A stretch of 64,000 bases of DNA from positions 4,341,001 through 4,405,000 of the forward strand of contig CM034408.1 in assembly GCA_019925095.2 (NCBI GenBank), given 5' to 3'. Position numbers and translations under genes: made by a program. The notes below the pieces were generated by a model. That model was not told the DNA's origin and searched no databases. It saw nothing but the letters and a program-made list of their open reading frames with translations. Positions 19,301-31,580 of the stretch are shown here, piece after piece; position 1 is the first letter of the stretch, and each line of letters begins with the position of its first letter. The stretch comes from Dendrolimus kikuchii (Eukaryota > Arthropoda > Insecta > Lepidoptera > Lasiocampidae).

Positions 19301-19416
19301 AAAATATAGCCAGAAAGCTTTCACATCGGTTACATAGCAATAAATTTAAATAATTTTAGGTGCCGAAGAAGTGTGCATTTCGGCGAGTCAAATTTTAATA
19401 TTATTCATTTTTAGTA

Positions 19417-19802
19417 TCTATACATTAATACGTGAAGCAAAAACTTTGTACCCCTTTTTAAGAAAATTGCGCGGGCGGAGGAGTATGAAATTTCGCACAC
19501 TTATAGTTTATATAGAGATGAAGCGACGAATGCTAATATATATTTTAATTATGCATAAAAAATACATTAAATCGATAAAAAAACATTACACACACTACCA
19601 TTACTATTTCACTACTATTTCTTCAAATAAAGTTTTTTTTTCTTTCTTTACCATGTATTTGACACACACGCATATATATATACTCTTTTGTTTATTGTTC
19701 AAGTCAAATTAACAGTGTAGCCTTGGCGACATCTGTGATTATAGACGTATAGTTTTTGACATTAATTATTATGGTCGAATTTCGAGCACAGGCGACCACT
19801 AG
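19417..19802 (+). mobile_element. Helitron-like element copy 2 (family Z), uninterrupted by other elements
   Basis: It starts TCTATACATTAATACGTGAA after A and ends CGACCACTAG before T. It is the reference empty copy for the nested insertions at 2278, 2567 and 47117. A ~50-bp pyrimidine-rich insertion lies at about 19603-19652. Confidence 0.8.
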
Positions 19803-20619
19803 TTTACATAAAAACTTGATTATGTTTTTTATGTATGAAACCTTTAGTAAAAAATTATTTATTTTTTTACTTAACTCACCGCGCAAAAATCCATTGAGTG
19901 GTTTAGGAGTTAGCGGATATACAGACAGCCACGGAAAGCGATTTTGTTACATATTTGTAAAGACGCAAGAAGAAGACGCAGTTCATACACACCACCTAAT
20001 GAATGAATAATCGACCGTTAAACAACTATCGAAAAAATTTAAATAGTAAACACATAAGAATAGAAAGTGATACAGGCACCGGCCAAACAGGAAGCCATAG
20101 CCTTGGGAACCTCTTCATCAACATTACACAAATATAATGTAACTAACACCGCCGTAGATATGAAATATGATGACCACCCGATCACGATTATACGGGCGTC
20201 AGTGGCGCCTCGTAGATAAGATCGGATCTCACCACAACTTACCGGGTTACACGCTTTTGGAAAGTGGTTGAGGTTTTGTTTGAGTGAGTTCGAAAAATTA
20301 GTGGTCAAATGTGGGACTATTGTTTGTCAGTTAATACCCGGTTCCTATGTCTTACTAACCGTTCATTTGCCTTACTATTGGTTGAAATTTTATATAAAAT
20401 CCATTCAAGTTGTGTCAAATTTTATAGAGGTGAAAATAGCAAGATATAAGAACTAGCCATTAGTTCACACGAATTTCATGATTTTTTCACCCCTCCTCGG
20501 TCCTTGTAACAGCTGGTCACAGTCTTGAGACTCCTCCCTCCCTTGTGTGACGTTACACATTTTGCAATTTTACATCAAGAAATTATTAAAGTAAAACAGC
20601 AGTTCCGTAATTAGTTTTA

Positions 20620-21197
20620 CTAATGTTCGCCCGTGCTCGAGATTCGACCATAATAATTAATGTCAAAGACTATACGTCTATAATCACAGATTTTGTCAAG
20701 GCAACACTGTTAATTTGACTTGAACAATAAACAAAAGAGTATATATATATGTGTGTGTGTCAAATACATGGTAGTGTGTGTTATGTTTTTTTTATGCATA
20801 ATTAAAAAAAAATTAGCATTCGTCACCGCCTCTGCTGGTTTGGTCACGTAGAACGGATGGGAGAGGATCGCAGCGTGAGGAAAGCAAATTTGGGACGGCC
20901 GATAGGTCGGCGTCCGGTCGGCCGTCCTAAATATCGCTGGAAGGACAGAGTAGAGGCGGACCTGTCGGAGCTAGGAGCCAGTAATTGGCAAGAAACCGCA
21001 CAGGACCGAGAAAAGTGGCATGCTCTCGTTTCGGAGGCCAAGACCCACTTTGGGTCGCTGAGCCAACGAAGTCAGTTAGTAAGTAAGCATTCGTCGTTTC
21101 TTCTAAACTATAAGTGTGTGAAATTTCATAGTCCTCCATCCGCGCAATTTTCGTAAAAAAGGGTACAAAATTTTTGCTTCACGTATTAATATATAGA
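20620..21197 (-). mobile_element. Helitron-like element copy 3 (family Z), with a nested LINE end
   Basis: On the minus strand it starts TCTATATATTAATACGTGAA after A (21197) and ends near 20620, where the CTAG has decayed to TTAG. It is interrupted at 20825-21085 by a LINE fragment. Confidence 0.75.
20825..21085 (+). mobile_element. LINE-C (RTE-like) 3' fragment with 10-bp target duplication
   Basis: The open frame encodes a LINE C-terminus: LCWFGHVERM, then GRPIGRRPVGRPKYRWKDR, then EAKTHFGSLS, ending at a GTCAGTTAGTAAGTA tail. Flanks AGCATTCGTC at 20815-20824 and 21086-21095 are the duplicated target. Short tandem tails rather than poly(A) are typical of RTE-type LINEs. Confidence 0.85.
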
Positions 21198-21596
21198 TTC
21201 CTATTTAAAAAAAATTAATAATTTAAATACTGTGCTCAAACAGATAGAGTTGGTAATATTTTGAAGGGTTTTTGTTAATATTTCAAATTTCGCGTTTTAA
21301 AGCCTATGTATATTTGATTTAAAAATGTGACGTCCCAAATTTTGGGACCCTTGTCACACAATGTCACTCTTCGTCGATTTTTCCAAAATTAGCCGACTTG
21401 ATTACTGACAAAGGTAATTGATTTTTCAAAAATTGTATCATTAGATTATCACTTGAGTTATCGTTAAAATCGGCCTAGACACTTTTGAGCGTTTTACGCT
21501 ATTTCGTCTAGTTTAAGATTTGGCCCTAAAGGCCAACTTGAAAAATTCGCCTGTATATGCCGATTATCATTTCTTAATATTCTTCTTCTATGATAT

Positions 21597-21812
21597 ACAA
21601 CCCACACTCAGGTCCTAGGGTATTTGCCCATCTGGATGGCTACCACCCCTGGTCTAGAACATGCCGCCATAACAACCTTGAGTTGTGTTCCTGCATCAGT
21701 GACCGGCAGCAAGTTGTGCACTTTTTGTGTTACAAATGTCCATAGGCGATTTTAGCCACTTTCCATCAGGTGCGTAGTCTGCCTGTCTGCTGAACTCAAG
21801 CAATAAAAAAAT
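21597..21812 (+). repeat. Family X, diverged copy
   Basis: It lacks the first ~70 bp and has small internal deletions (for example GTGACCGGCAGCAAGTTG). It ends TGAACTCAAGCAATAAAAAA. Confidence 0.75.
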
Positions 21813-21814
21813 CT

Positions 21815-22285
21815 TTCAATAGAAATAATATTGCCATTGTATATCAAACCTAACCATCCCCTTGAGTTTAACACCCGGTGCAATCGTTCATACGGCGCTA
21901 GATCGATCAAACGCATCTGTGTGTGTGCTACTAACGGTTAAGGAGTATAAGGAGTGTCATCACAACGGGGGGCAATTACGCGGCCGCCGCTCCTACCGGC
22001 TGTGATTGATGGCCCGAGGTCCTGCGATCCCACGGGTGTTGGAAAGTATTTCATCTGTGATTTGCTTACTGGATTGTCGTTTGCTTATTCCGATTGTAAA
22101 TCCGAAATTAGATGTAAACATTTCTATCTTTCAATTTGTATAGAAATGGGACATAAAATATTTAAAAAATATGTGTCAACTCCGACACACGACTGGAGTT
22201 TACTCCTTAAGTACGATTCTTTTTGAATATGCACTGATGGATATTATTTAGATCTTACTTTGTTGTATTAAAATTCGAAATTTTA
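21815..22285. other. Unassigned stretch
   Basis: No family match or gene motif is seen. A GC-richer patch lies at about 21960-22040. Confidence 0.35.
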
Positions 22286-22291
22286 TTATAA

Positions 22292-22860
22292 ACTAGCATT
22301 TGCTCGCAACTTAGTCCACGTTAGACAGGTAACAAGGATTACAGTTCTTTTGCTAAATATAAAATGAAAGGTAATTTTCAGAAGGGTAATGGATTTTTTA
22401 GTATGAAAATACATAAATCCCCGTCAAAACTCGTGATAAGTAATGTTACTAAAGGCATACACAACTATAACCCGCAAAAGTTAACTTGAGACTTCGCACG
22501 GATGACGTAAGCGCGAGGTACTGCGTCAATGGCGAGAGCAGTAAGAAGGCGGACATCGGGCGGCGGGGGGTGGTGGGAGCGCGCATTCCGCTCAGGTCTC
22601 AAGTTAATTCTTGCGAATAGTACAATTGTTTTACTAAAGATTTATCGATCTGTGAAAATTTCTAATCGGAATCAATTTTTTTCCGACCTGGCCACTTTAA
22701 ACCCCTCCCGAAAAAATCCCGTAGGGCTGTCGGGATATAAAGTACCGCAGATTTTAAGTCCAGGAATTTACTGTCGATCAGCGAAAATCGCATCGAAATT
22801 GGTCCAGTAGTTTTTATGTGAATGCCGAACAAACAGACAAACACAAAAAATGTGAGAAAT
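22292..22860 (-). repeat. Degraded Helitron-like sequence (family W type)
   Basis: CTAGCATTTGCTCGCAACTT at the left and GAATGCCGAACAAACAGACA at the right match, in reverse orientation, motifs seen at 58095-58405. Two related halves may be present. No coding capacity is visible. Confidence 0.45.
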
Positions 22861-22991
22861 AAAAGACTTCACTTTTACAATTCTATTATATTATTATGGA
22901 AAAATATAGGTCCCAAGAAACGAGAACGGAAAATAGATGCGCGTGCGGCAAAAAACACGCGGCTACATTCGCTTCCAAAAACTACACAACA

Positions 22992-23131
22992 TATTACGAC
23001 CTTCTGCATTACGTTTGCATTTGCTGTGTTCGGTTATATTTGTACCTGTATTGTACGTGTTTATATAGTTCTAATAAAGTCTATAGTAATTCTAACGGCA
23101 TTTTAATTCGAGTCCCGCTAAACTTGTAACA
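22992..23131 (+). repeat. 3' part of an LTR of family L
   Basis: The last ~140 bp of the solo LTR family, from TTACGACCTTCTGCATTACG to CTTGTAACA. The flanks share an imperfect direct repeat (ACGGAAAATAGATGC at about 22926 and ACGGAAAATGGATGC at about 23156), so the fragment may lie inside a tandem duplication. Confidence 0.65.
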
Positions 23132-23217
23132 CTATGTTAAATTTTTAGGTGGGAACGGAAAATGGATGCTTATAGAAAGAAGCAGCGTGTGGCAAAAGCC
23201 GCGCCTATACGCGCCTA

Positions 23218-23362
23218 CATGCCAAATATATGAGTACAGTCAAATCACCATTATTATGTTAACAACCATCTCGCCAAAACAAAGAGACACACTAGAAAAA
23301 TGAACTCTATTCTAAATGTGATTAGTGTCAAATCGAGATGATTTCATACTAAATCAAAATTC
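23218..23362 (-). repeat. 145-bp dispersed repeat, inverted copy of 27608-27755
   Basis: It matches 27608-27755 as reverse complement nearly base for base, including AACAACCATCTCGCCAAAAC. No terminal repeats or coding frame are seen, so the family is unidentified. Confidence 0.75.
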
Positions 23363-23404
23363 CAATAGTATTATTACTGTTATAAAAATCTTTTTCATTT
23401 TTAT

Positions 23405-24490
23405 AACGTAACTAGTATTTGCCTTCGACTTCATTTTCATTACTTAGATAGCAAAGATTAAAGTTATTTTATCAATATGTAAAATTGAATAAATATTTAA
23501 TATGACAATACATGAATCCTGGATATATTCATAAACTCCCGATATTTGTAATTTACTAAAGACTTATTCAACTACAGATGTTTCTTCACTAAGGATTTCT
23601 AATAATTACAGACAGTGTCTTGTGATTTGCGAACATTGCGTCAAAGTTGATCTAGTGGTTTGGAAGTGGAAGGAAATCCCGGGAAATCTCAAGAGTCCCA
23701 ATATGGTCATGTATAAAAATGTCATAAAGTATTAAACTATGCTGTAATAAGAGTAACACGAATAGTTTTCATGCTATATCTAGGCGCATTATTCCCAAGA
23801 AAATTTTGGAACTTTCCGTCACTAAAGTATAGGAGTAAAAACATGAAAAAGTGAATCCGGTTTCCTGAAAAATTACACTAGAATTCCCATGATATTAGCT
23901 TTTTCAGCATTTAAGTAAAAAATGTCTGTATAATAGTGAAAACCTCATAGAAATTAACATATTTATGAAAAAAAAAACATTAATTGTTTCAATTTTCCAT
24001 CAATCAAACAATTGGATCCCAATTGGTTTTTTTAATAGCTTCAATGTACAGACAAAGCTATTTTACAATATTAACTTAATTTTAACATTTCATTTGACAT
24101 AATACACTATGTATATGTGAGTATATTTTCTATGTATATGTGAGTTTGTTGAAATATCTACTAAAGAGTTTCAATACATAAGAAATTTAGAATTCGAGAT
24201 AAACCTTTTTTTAACAGCAATGAATAATTGATGTTTCTTGGATACTATTTTAATGTCTAATATTAATGAATTTTACAGCTTCTTTTTCTTTTTTCAATTT
24301 TTATGATTAGAAATGAATAAATTAAGATTTTTGAAAGTGTGTGAACAAAAACAATAGTAAATTTTGCCAATTTTATGGAATTTAGTCAAAATTTACAGTT
24401 TTTAGGAAAGTTTACAGAAATTATTGATTTAAGTAAAGTTTGATTTTTATTTTTATTCTTGACTAAATCAATGAGTTTGAAGGTGCTTAA
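23405..24490. other. A/T-rich stretch with a possible Helitron relic
   Basis: ACTAGTATTTGCCTTCGACT at 23412 resembles the CTAG end seen at 22292. The rest is A/T-rich with no gene. The left end of the Tc1-like relic probably lies near 24430-24500, but no inverted repeat was found. Confidence 0.35.
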
Positions 24491-24494
24491 TAGC

Positions 24495-25510
24495 GAGTAG
24501 GTCCTCCTCTGTTCCGTATGCACTTTCTGAGTGTATCTGGGACACTTTCAATCAAGTGGGTGATGTTTTCCTCGGGTATTCGCTCCCAACACAATTTTAG
24601 GGCGTTTATGAGCTCTTGTCGATTAGTCACATTACTGAAGTTCAATTTGAGGCTTCTTTTCAATCGGTCCCATAAATGTTCAAATTTGTTAAGATCGGGA
24701 CTCTTTAACCGGCCACGGTAAAACCGTAATATTGGCTTCAGAGAGAGCTCTCTGGGTTAATTTCGCGCTGTATGTGGGCGAGCATTGTCTTGCATAAAGA
24801 CGAAGTTTTTTTTTACTCTTTGTGAAAATTTAAACATGGGGCCGAACTATTCGATCGACATACCGGGAGGCAGTTATGGAGCCTTCTTCCAGAATTACCA
24901 GCTCAGTTTTACCGAGCAAGCTTATCGCAGCCCACACCATAACATTTGGACCTCCAAAACGATCCGTTTCATGTATGCAAGGTTCTGAAAAACGTTCGCC
25001 TTCTCTTCCCACACGCGCACTCGACGATCATCGCTGAAAAACTTCACTTTACTTTCAATGTAAAGAGTACATTTCTCCATATTGTCCATTGTCCACTCCG
25101 CATGCTCGCGCAAACCTCAAACGTGCTGCCATGATCTTGTTAATTTTAGACGAATAAACGAGATTTGAACGTTGTCCTTCATGGAGTCGATTTCGAATGG
25201 TTTGATCACTAATTCGTTTGCCAGTCGATTGCCGCAGTCGATTTTGTAAGACGCGGGCGGGAATCGTGCGCTCTCGACGTGCAGTCAATCTGATTACCGG
25301 TCTTCCTGGACGGTTGTAGCTCGCGCTTTCCTTCCAGGTCTCTCGCGACACTACCTGTCTCTAGAAACAGGTTCCCACGCTATTTCGAAAGCTTGTCGCG
25401 ACACACCAAGACGTCTTGCCACCGATCTCTGAGATTCTCCCTCCTGAAGCATAAACACTTCTCTTGTTGCGGTTTCCACATCCATATGACGCCGAGAACC
25501 AGGCATAATG
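24495..25510 (-). pseudogene. Tc1-like transposase, frameshifted
   Basis: A DDE transposase for cut-and-paste movement, now broken. Starting at an ATG near 25506 the minus strand reads MPGSRRHMDVETATREVFML, then GVSRQAF (helix-turn-helix region, frame 25533-25351). It continues in a second frame (25351-25055) with YNRPGRPVIRLTARRERTI and RISDQTIRNRL, then FFSDDRRVRVW (first catalytic Asp region), GGPNVMVWAAIS, then FMQDNARP (second Asp) and a decayed WP..SPDLN..EHLWDRL end. Pieces lie in at least three frames. Terminal inverted repeats and a TA duplication were not identified. Confidence 0.85.
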
Positions 25511-25789
25511 GTCGCGAGTAACACCGAAATCAAGTCAAAAAGAAAAAAGTAGACGTGCGAGCTATGACATATTGTGACTGAGGGTACAACTGACTGAGAA
25601 TTTGAGTAATAAACGATTTTTGGAGTACTTCACTTTTTTTGTTCTACCTACCATTAAATTTGTGAATGAAACATTGATAACGTTAGATAAACATGTCAAC
25701 AATACTCTGAAATATTTAACTTCACAATTTACTGCCTAACAATTTTTTTTACACGGAAATTAGAGATTAACTTAGAGTGGGCCCTATTT

Positions 25790-27305
25790 TGTTTTGAGTA
25801 GTTTACTTATTAATTTTAATATTTATTTTTAATTTTGTTTATGGTTATATTTAATCTATGGGAGCCTAATCTAATTTACTACCGCTTCGCAACATGTTAT
25901 GGCTTGAAGAGAACGTTCGGCGCAAGAAACTCTTCATCAAACATGCCTAGCTCTAATAATTTTATATAATATTAAAACGGGTGGAAACCAATAAAAGTAA
26001 TTATCAGTCAAGTTGGTTTGTGTTCCGTTGTACGCAGAAAGAGCTCACAGTGTCTTGAGGTCTGGCAGCTGGTTTTTGCTGGGTTTGGGTCTTAATAGTT
26101 TTGATAATTGGATCCCAAACAGGTGGTACTTGCCAACCATCTTTACTATTGAAATTTGGGTGTTTTGTGATTTCAATAGCCTAACGCATCATTCTAGGTA
26201 TGAAACGATTCTCTTTCGCGAGAATTTGTGGGTTATCGAATCTGATGTAGTGGTTGGGTTTATCCAGCGTGTGTTCACTGATCGCAGACTTCGTAGACCT
26301 TGTGTGTTTCATGTCAGCAATGTGTTCTTTTACTCGTGTTTTTATGCTCCTCTTTGTTTGCCCAAAGTATGACAATCCACACTCACAATCAAGCTTGTAA
26401 ACCCCTGCATCCTGGAATGGGATATTGCATTTCACAGGTCTCAGAATTTGGGTAATCTTTTTCTGCGGCTTGAAATATGTTTTCCCGGAAGCTCTCCTGA
26501 GGATGTGACCAATTCTGTCTGTGACCCCCTTGATGTAGGGTAGAGTATTTGGGCACCGCTCAACTGAAGGTGGTTTGGGGCCTTTGTGACGTTGGTGTGG
26601 AAAAATCAGCTGAACAAACAGTAGAACTCGCTTGACATGCTGAAATCTAAAAGCTATGTGGTTGTCGTCACAAATTTTCTGTGCTCTCTGAAACAAAGAT
26701 TTGCCCACGGTAGCTAATAACTAGGATGGTGGTGAGACGAACCATTAAGGTATTTATCTGTATGGGTAGGTTTCCTATACACCGCGACCAAGAGTATTGT
26801 CAGGGTTCCTTAGGATGAGCACATCCAGAAAAGCTAATTTATTATTTGCCTCTAGTTCCATAGTAAATTTAATATTACTGCTAATGGAATTGAGATGATC
26901 TAGAAATGCAGAGACTTTATCGTTTGGGAGGACGGCAAAAGTATCGTCTACGTACCTTTTATACATCTTCGGCTTAGCCGGAGCGGTATCCAGTGCATTC
27001 TGCTTGAAGTCTTCCATAAAAATGTCAGCTACGACAGGAGACACCGGTGAGCCCATGGCTACACCGTTGATTTGGTCGTAGAAGCCGTAGTCCCACACGA
27101 AATAGCCAGATGTGAGGCAATGTTTTAGTAGATCTGCATATTCCTCAGGCATGTTATTATCTATTAGCTTCCTTTTGACAATCTCAATGCAGTCTTCCAC
27201 TGGTAAACTGGTAACGTCGGAAAAACCAAAATCAAATAAAATTACCGCGCTTAAGACCGTTAAAACGTAGTTTTATTATGTATACAAGTCGCGAAAACTT
27301 AAGAA
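25790..27305 (-). mobile_element. Decayed Penelope-like element
   Basis: Order on the minus strand: an inverted terminal piece (27305-27207), the C-terminal part of the RT with a GIY-YIG endonuclease, then a 3' region (26030-25790) shared with the copies at 52220 and 60550. An inverted copy of the terminus upstream of the ORF and a matching terminus downstream fits the complex ends known for Penelope elements. No target duplication was found, and the 3' part appears truncated near 25790. Confidence 0.8.
26181..27200 (-). pseudogene. Penelope-like RT / GIY-YIG protein, N-truncated and frameshifted
   Basis: Penelope proteins reverse-transcribe element RNA and nick DNA with a GIY-YIG domain. 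Frame 27200-26775 has GVAMGSPVSPVVADIFME and YKRYVDDTFAVL (RT motifs B and C). After NTLGRG the reading must shift frame to VYRKPTHTDKYLN, a motif typical of the family. Frame 26708-26181 carries ICDDNHIAF and the endonuclease core GVYKLDCECGLSYFGQTKRS followed by RVKEH. The RT fingers, including motif A, are absent. At least two frame breaks (near 26790 and 26710) make it non-functional. Confidence 0.88.
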
Positions 27306-27607
27306 AATATTATAGGTGGGTCAGTCAAAAATACTAAAGATTCGATCTCTGTCCTTATGGGTTAGAAGTTTTACAATGTTTGTAAGTAGTCAATAAGTGA
27401 TACTTCCAATCCCAGTGTTTACCCTCGATTAAACGTAATAAATATTATTATGCACATATCATCCTCTTCGTCAATCACACTGCTGTGATAAGTTTCAAAC
27501 GTCTTCAGAATTGATTTCATTAATTTCACATTAGGAAAGAAAGGTGCTTTTCATTAAATGCAAATTTAGCAATAAGTAATTCAATTTGAAATACATAATT
27601 CGAAATA

Positions 27608-27755
27608 CAATTTTGGTTTAGTATGAAATCATCTCGATTTGACACTAATCACATTTAGAATAGAGTTCATTTTTCTAGTGTGTCTCTTTGTTTTGGCGAG
27701 ATGGTTGTTAACATAATAATGGTGACTTGACTGTACTCATGTATTTGGCGTTGTC
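27608..27755 (+). repeat. 145-bp dispersed repeat, pair of 23218-23362
   Basis: Reverse complement of the earlier copy, from AATTTTGGTTTAGTATGAAA to CTGTACTCATGTATTTGGC. The pair encloses the Tc1-like and Penelope-like relics. Confidence 0.75.
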
Positions 27756-27759
27756 GGTG

Positions 27760-28936
27760 TACTGATGTATTTGGTCAAGACGGGTGATTCGATCTATTAG
27801 ACGACAATGGTTGTACCGATACTAATGATTACTTTTCGCTTAGAAACTATTCCTACCTGTCAAATTTTTGATGTTCGTTCCGTCGTTTAGAAAACAATTA
27901 AATTTAAAAGTGAAGTTTTTTTTCTTTTTTTTCGTTTCGAATGTCAAACGTTTGATGTTCGTCGTCCCGTCGTTCAGAAATCAACGTTTTTTATTTATTG
28001 ATTCTGAGGCGGTACGAAGTTTGCCTGGTCAGCTAGTTTTAAATATAAATTTATCCTTGAAAATACTGCATAATTCAAGAAAGGCCATTTAGTAACAAGT
28101 AGATATACAATTAACAAAGTAACATATGAAATATTTTTTATACATCACAAAACATTTTCTTTTCACATAATTTTATTATAAATATCGACTTAAAATAACA
28201 TTAACCGCTTTATACGACATATATATAAAAACATGAAATGAAAGCTGAGGGTAGTTTCATCTATTTCCTTTGTTTTAAATATTCAAGGATAAACCGATAG
28301 AATTCTATTTTAAAGTTGCAGTTCGTATCTTAGTAAGCGGGTATTAAACAAATCCGATGTTTTGATAGAACTGCCTAACAAACAGACATACGGACAGACC
28401 GTGAAATGGCTTATGTTGACATGTTTAAGATGGGTTGTCCATTGAAATAGTATGAAAACGGGACTGCGGAACCGCATGCCTAGATAATTCCTAACCTAAA
28501 TGTCTGGTTATAAAATCATGCAGTTTCTTATTGAAACATTATCATATGATAATGTATTTATGTCTACTAATATAATTTATGTGCTTTTGATTTCAAAATA
28601 AATGCCAAAATTTAAGAAAATACTACCGTTTTTAGGATTTATGTGTGTCAGTCTGTCAGGGTGTTTGTCTGGAATAAACTTCAAAACATTTAAATTGATT
28701 ATGACGTAATTAATATTTTAGAGATCGAAAGAGGAATTTTAGTTTAAATTTTCACTTAGGTATGCCTCATTTCGATATCTTGCAGGGCTCATGAGATTGA
28801 GTACTTGCGCACGCGCATGGCTATTTTTGAGTGTAATTGTTTTTTGTTTGTTTTATTAACCCTAATCTTTATTGTGAAAAATTGTACAAATTATGCCTAT
28901 TTAACATTTTTAAACACATTTAAAATACGTGGTGGT
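27760..28936. other. Unassigned A/T-rich stretch
   Basis: Contains a local direct repeat (TTTGATGTTCGT at about 27867 and 27950, each with CCGTCGTT) but no gene. Confidence 0.35.
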
Positions 28937-28944
28937 GTCATGCA

Positions 28945-29286
28945 TAGGGTTCCCAACCGTACTATAATATGTGCAGTATCGTACTATATTTTAGCCAATT
29001 GTACTAAATAATATAGTACGAAATATACTATATATTCTTCCCTAATTCAATTATCACGCTTTTTGTTCTGATGCTTATGATTATTTTGAAAAAAAAGACA
29101 TCTTTGCTGGCCAAAGCAAAAAGTAATAATAAATACACATGAAAAAATCATTAATTAAATAAAATGTAAAAAATAATGAAAAATCAATGTGTACTATTTT
29201 TCCCTGAAATTTTCCAAAAGTACTATATTTTTTGTGTTTAAAAACAAAAATACAATATTTTCTTTAAAGAAACGGTGGCAACCCTA
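28945..29286. mobile_element. hAT-type MITE
   Basis: The ends TAGGGTTCCCAACCGT and, on the other strand, TAGGGTTGCCACCGT form imperfect terminal inverted repeats. Flanks GTCATGCA (28937-28944) and GTCATACT (29287-29294) match at 6 of 8 positions, fitting an aged 8-bp duplication. Inside, TACTATAT-type motifs recur near both ends in both orientations, like subterminal repeats. There is no transposase frame. Confidence 0.65.
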
Positions 29287-29294
29287 GTCATACT

Positions 29295-30585
29295 ACAATC
29301 AATATCTTCATTATATTTACATAGAATACATACATTTTTAATAATAATTTTAAAAAAAAGTAACAACGTGTGTTAGGGCCAGTTCAATCAGTGTGATACT
29401 ACGCTCTCACAGAATATCGAATATCGGCGTGAAGCTTGATCGTATTCCTACGATACGATGAGAGAATTCTGATTTACTTCCACCCTTTCCCCTATTCTAA
29501 TCCTCCTATCTGATTCCATGCCTTCTATACCATCTCCTCTATTCCATCCCTCCTATACCATCCCCTTTAACCTTTCGTTCGTTTTCTTTAATGTTCCTTC
29601 TATTTCATCCTAATGATTAGCAACGCGTTATCTTCGTCAGTAACCATTTTTCATTAGCTAAATTTGAATTAATTTCTAGCTGAAAAAAATATGGGATGAA
29701 GATATTTTTTAAATTTAATAGAAAGAAAGAAAGAATTATTTTATTTAGGACAAGTAAACATGTTAACAATACTGAGTAAAATAAAAGATAACTGCATCAA
29801 TATAAGTCCTAAAATTGGACCCAGACTCATTTTTTTTTATGGCTTGGCAGCTAGGCCTTTAAGCCAGATCTTAGATTCAATTTAGTTTCTTCATTTTCTT
29901 AAACCTATGTGTAGCACAGCTGAACTGTAGGTTATCAGCTAGTGCCATTCAACGGAGTTCTTGTGACAACTCAAAAGGCCAAATTTTACTTTACAGTTAA
30001 TATTTCTCACAAAACACATAATTACTACTCAAAAACTATCAATATCCTACAACTATTGTTCATTTTAGAGTAATTGTACACATTTTTAGAAAATAAAACT
30101 GCACAGCACAACATCTCCTTTCAGTTCCCGCCAAAAACTCCCCCAACCCAGACTCAGCGTAATGCTAGCTGCTAAGGCTAGCGCTGTTCTTCCGCGATAT
30201 TAGCGATATTGTTTTCGTTCTGTACATATTTAAGTTTGACTGTTATTTTTACAAGACTATACGAATAAGGATGGTATGCACTACCTCAAGAGATACCTAG
30301 GTATTCATTCGTGACTCGATGGTCCAGATTGTACGGATCTAGAAAGATTAGAATTTCTTAGTATGAAATTAATGTAAGAGTTCAGTTTATTTGTTTGTTT
30401 GCTTGTTCCCTATTCACTGTTTGGCAGATAAGGTAATATTCATTATATTGTTACAAAGTAACATTGCTGGATTCACGTTATAGGCCCGTGAGGTTGGGAC
30501 CTAGAGCGGCACAATTTTAGGGGCGATAAAAGTTTCGGGACGCAAGACTTTTAAAGGAAAAAATGTAAGGACAATTCAAATTTTT
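29295..30585. other. Unassigned stretch
   Basis: No gene or element is recognised. A pyrimidine-rich, loosely repetitive patch (CCATCTCCTCTATTCCATCC) lies at about 29480-29600. Confidence 0.35.
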
Positions 30586-30587
30586 TA

Positions 30588-30899
30588 TTTGTTATTGCAG
30601 GAGTTCAGTAGACAGGCAGACGGGCCACTTGATGGATAGCGGTTACCATCGCCTATGGACATTTGCAACACCAAAGATGCTACAAATGCCCTACTGCTCT
30701 CTTAAGGGAGACTGGAACCTGGTCACTAATGCCGGAACACAACACAAGGTTGTTATGGCGGCATACTCTAGACCAGCGGTGGTCGCCATCCGGTCGAGCA
30801 AATACCCTACCACCTGGCTGTGGGTTGTTTTGTCGCCTCTTACGACAGGCCGCCCAGCCGCAGGAAATTGTATTCTTTCTCAGTTCCTGCACGGATAGA
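30588..30899 (-). repeat. Family X poly(A) retroposon
   Basis: A near full-length copy in minus orientation, from GGAGTTCAGTAGACAGGCAG to TTCCTGCACGGATAG on the plus strand. Long open frames on both strands (30629-30898 plus, 30892-30680 minus) are by-products of a conserved sequence and are not called genes. Confidence 0.85.
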
Positions 30900-31261
30900 T
30901 TAAAAATTCCTTATTTTTATTATAAATTTATAAAAAAGACTGACGGCTGGACATGGCCTTTACTGTTTAATGTGACTACTGTAAAATGTTTATATACTCG
31001 TAATATGTATGTGGTGAACAAAAAAGAGTTTTCTATTCTAATATCGGCATTTCAAACAGGGCCTAGAGCGGCAGCTAAGCTAAAGCCGCTACTGCACAGT
31101 AATTGTGATGGACCCAAACGAGGCAAAATTATATATGTTATAAATTAAAATGGGACTAAATAAAATGAAACACCACTTTTTCCTTACGTTCGTATCACAA
31201 CCAACTGGATTTTCTTTTAATTATAATAATGTAAAAACCGTGTGGCCAGTATTATAACTTT

Positions 31262-31580
31262 TTTTTTTTTATATTGCAGGAGATCAGCAGACAGGCAGAT
31301 GGCCCACTTGATGGAAAGCGGTTACCATCGCCTATGGACATTTGCAACACCAAAGTGGCTACAAATGCACTGCTACTCTCTTAAGGGAGACTGGAACCTG
31401 GTCACTAATGCCGGAACACAACTCAAGGTTGTTATGGCGACATACTTTAAACCAGGGGTGGTAGCCATCCAGTCGGGCAAATGCCCTACCACCTGGCTGT
31501 GGGTTGTTTTGTCGCCTCTTACGACAGGCCGCCCGGCCGCAGGAAATTGTATTCTTTCTCCGTTCCTGCACGGATATTTA
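31262..31580 (-). repeat. Family X poly(A) retroposon
   Basis: Full-length copy, sense minus, with its poly(A) tail seen as a T run at 31259-31270. It is very close in sequence to the copy at 37823. Confidence 0.85.

Noticed and set aside
24340..25650. Intact Tc1 element with terminal inverted repeats
   Set aside because: I searched both flanks by eye and found no convincing inverted pair or TA duplication, so only the broken transposase is called.
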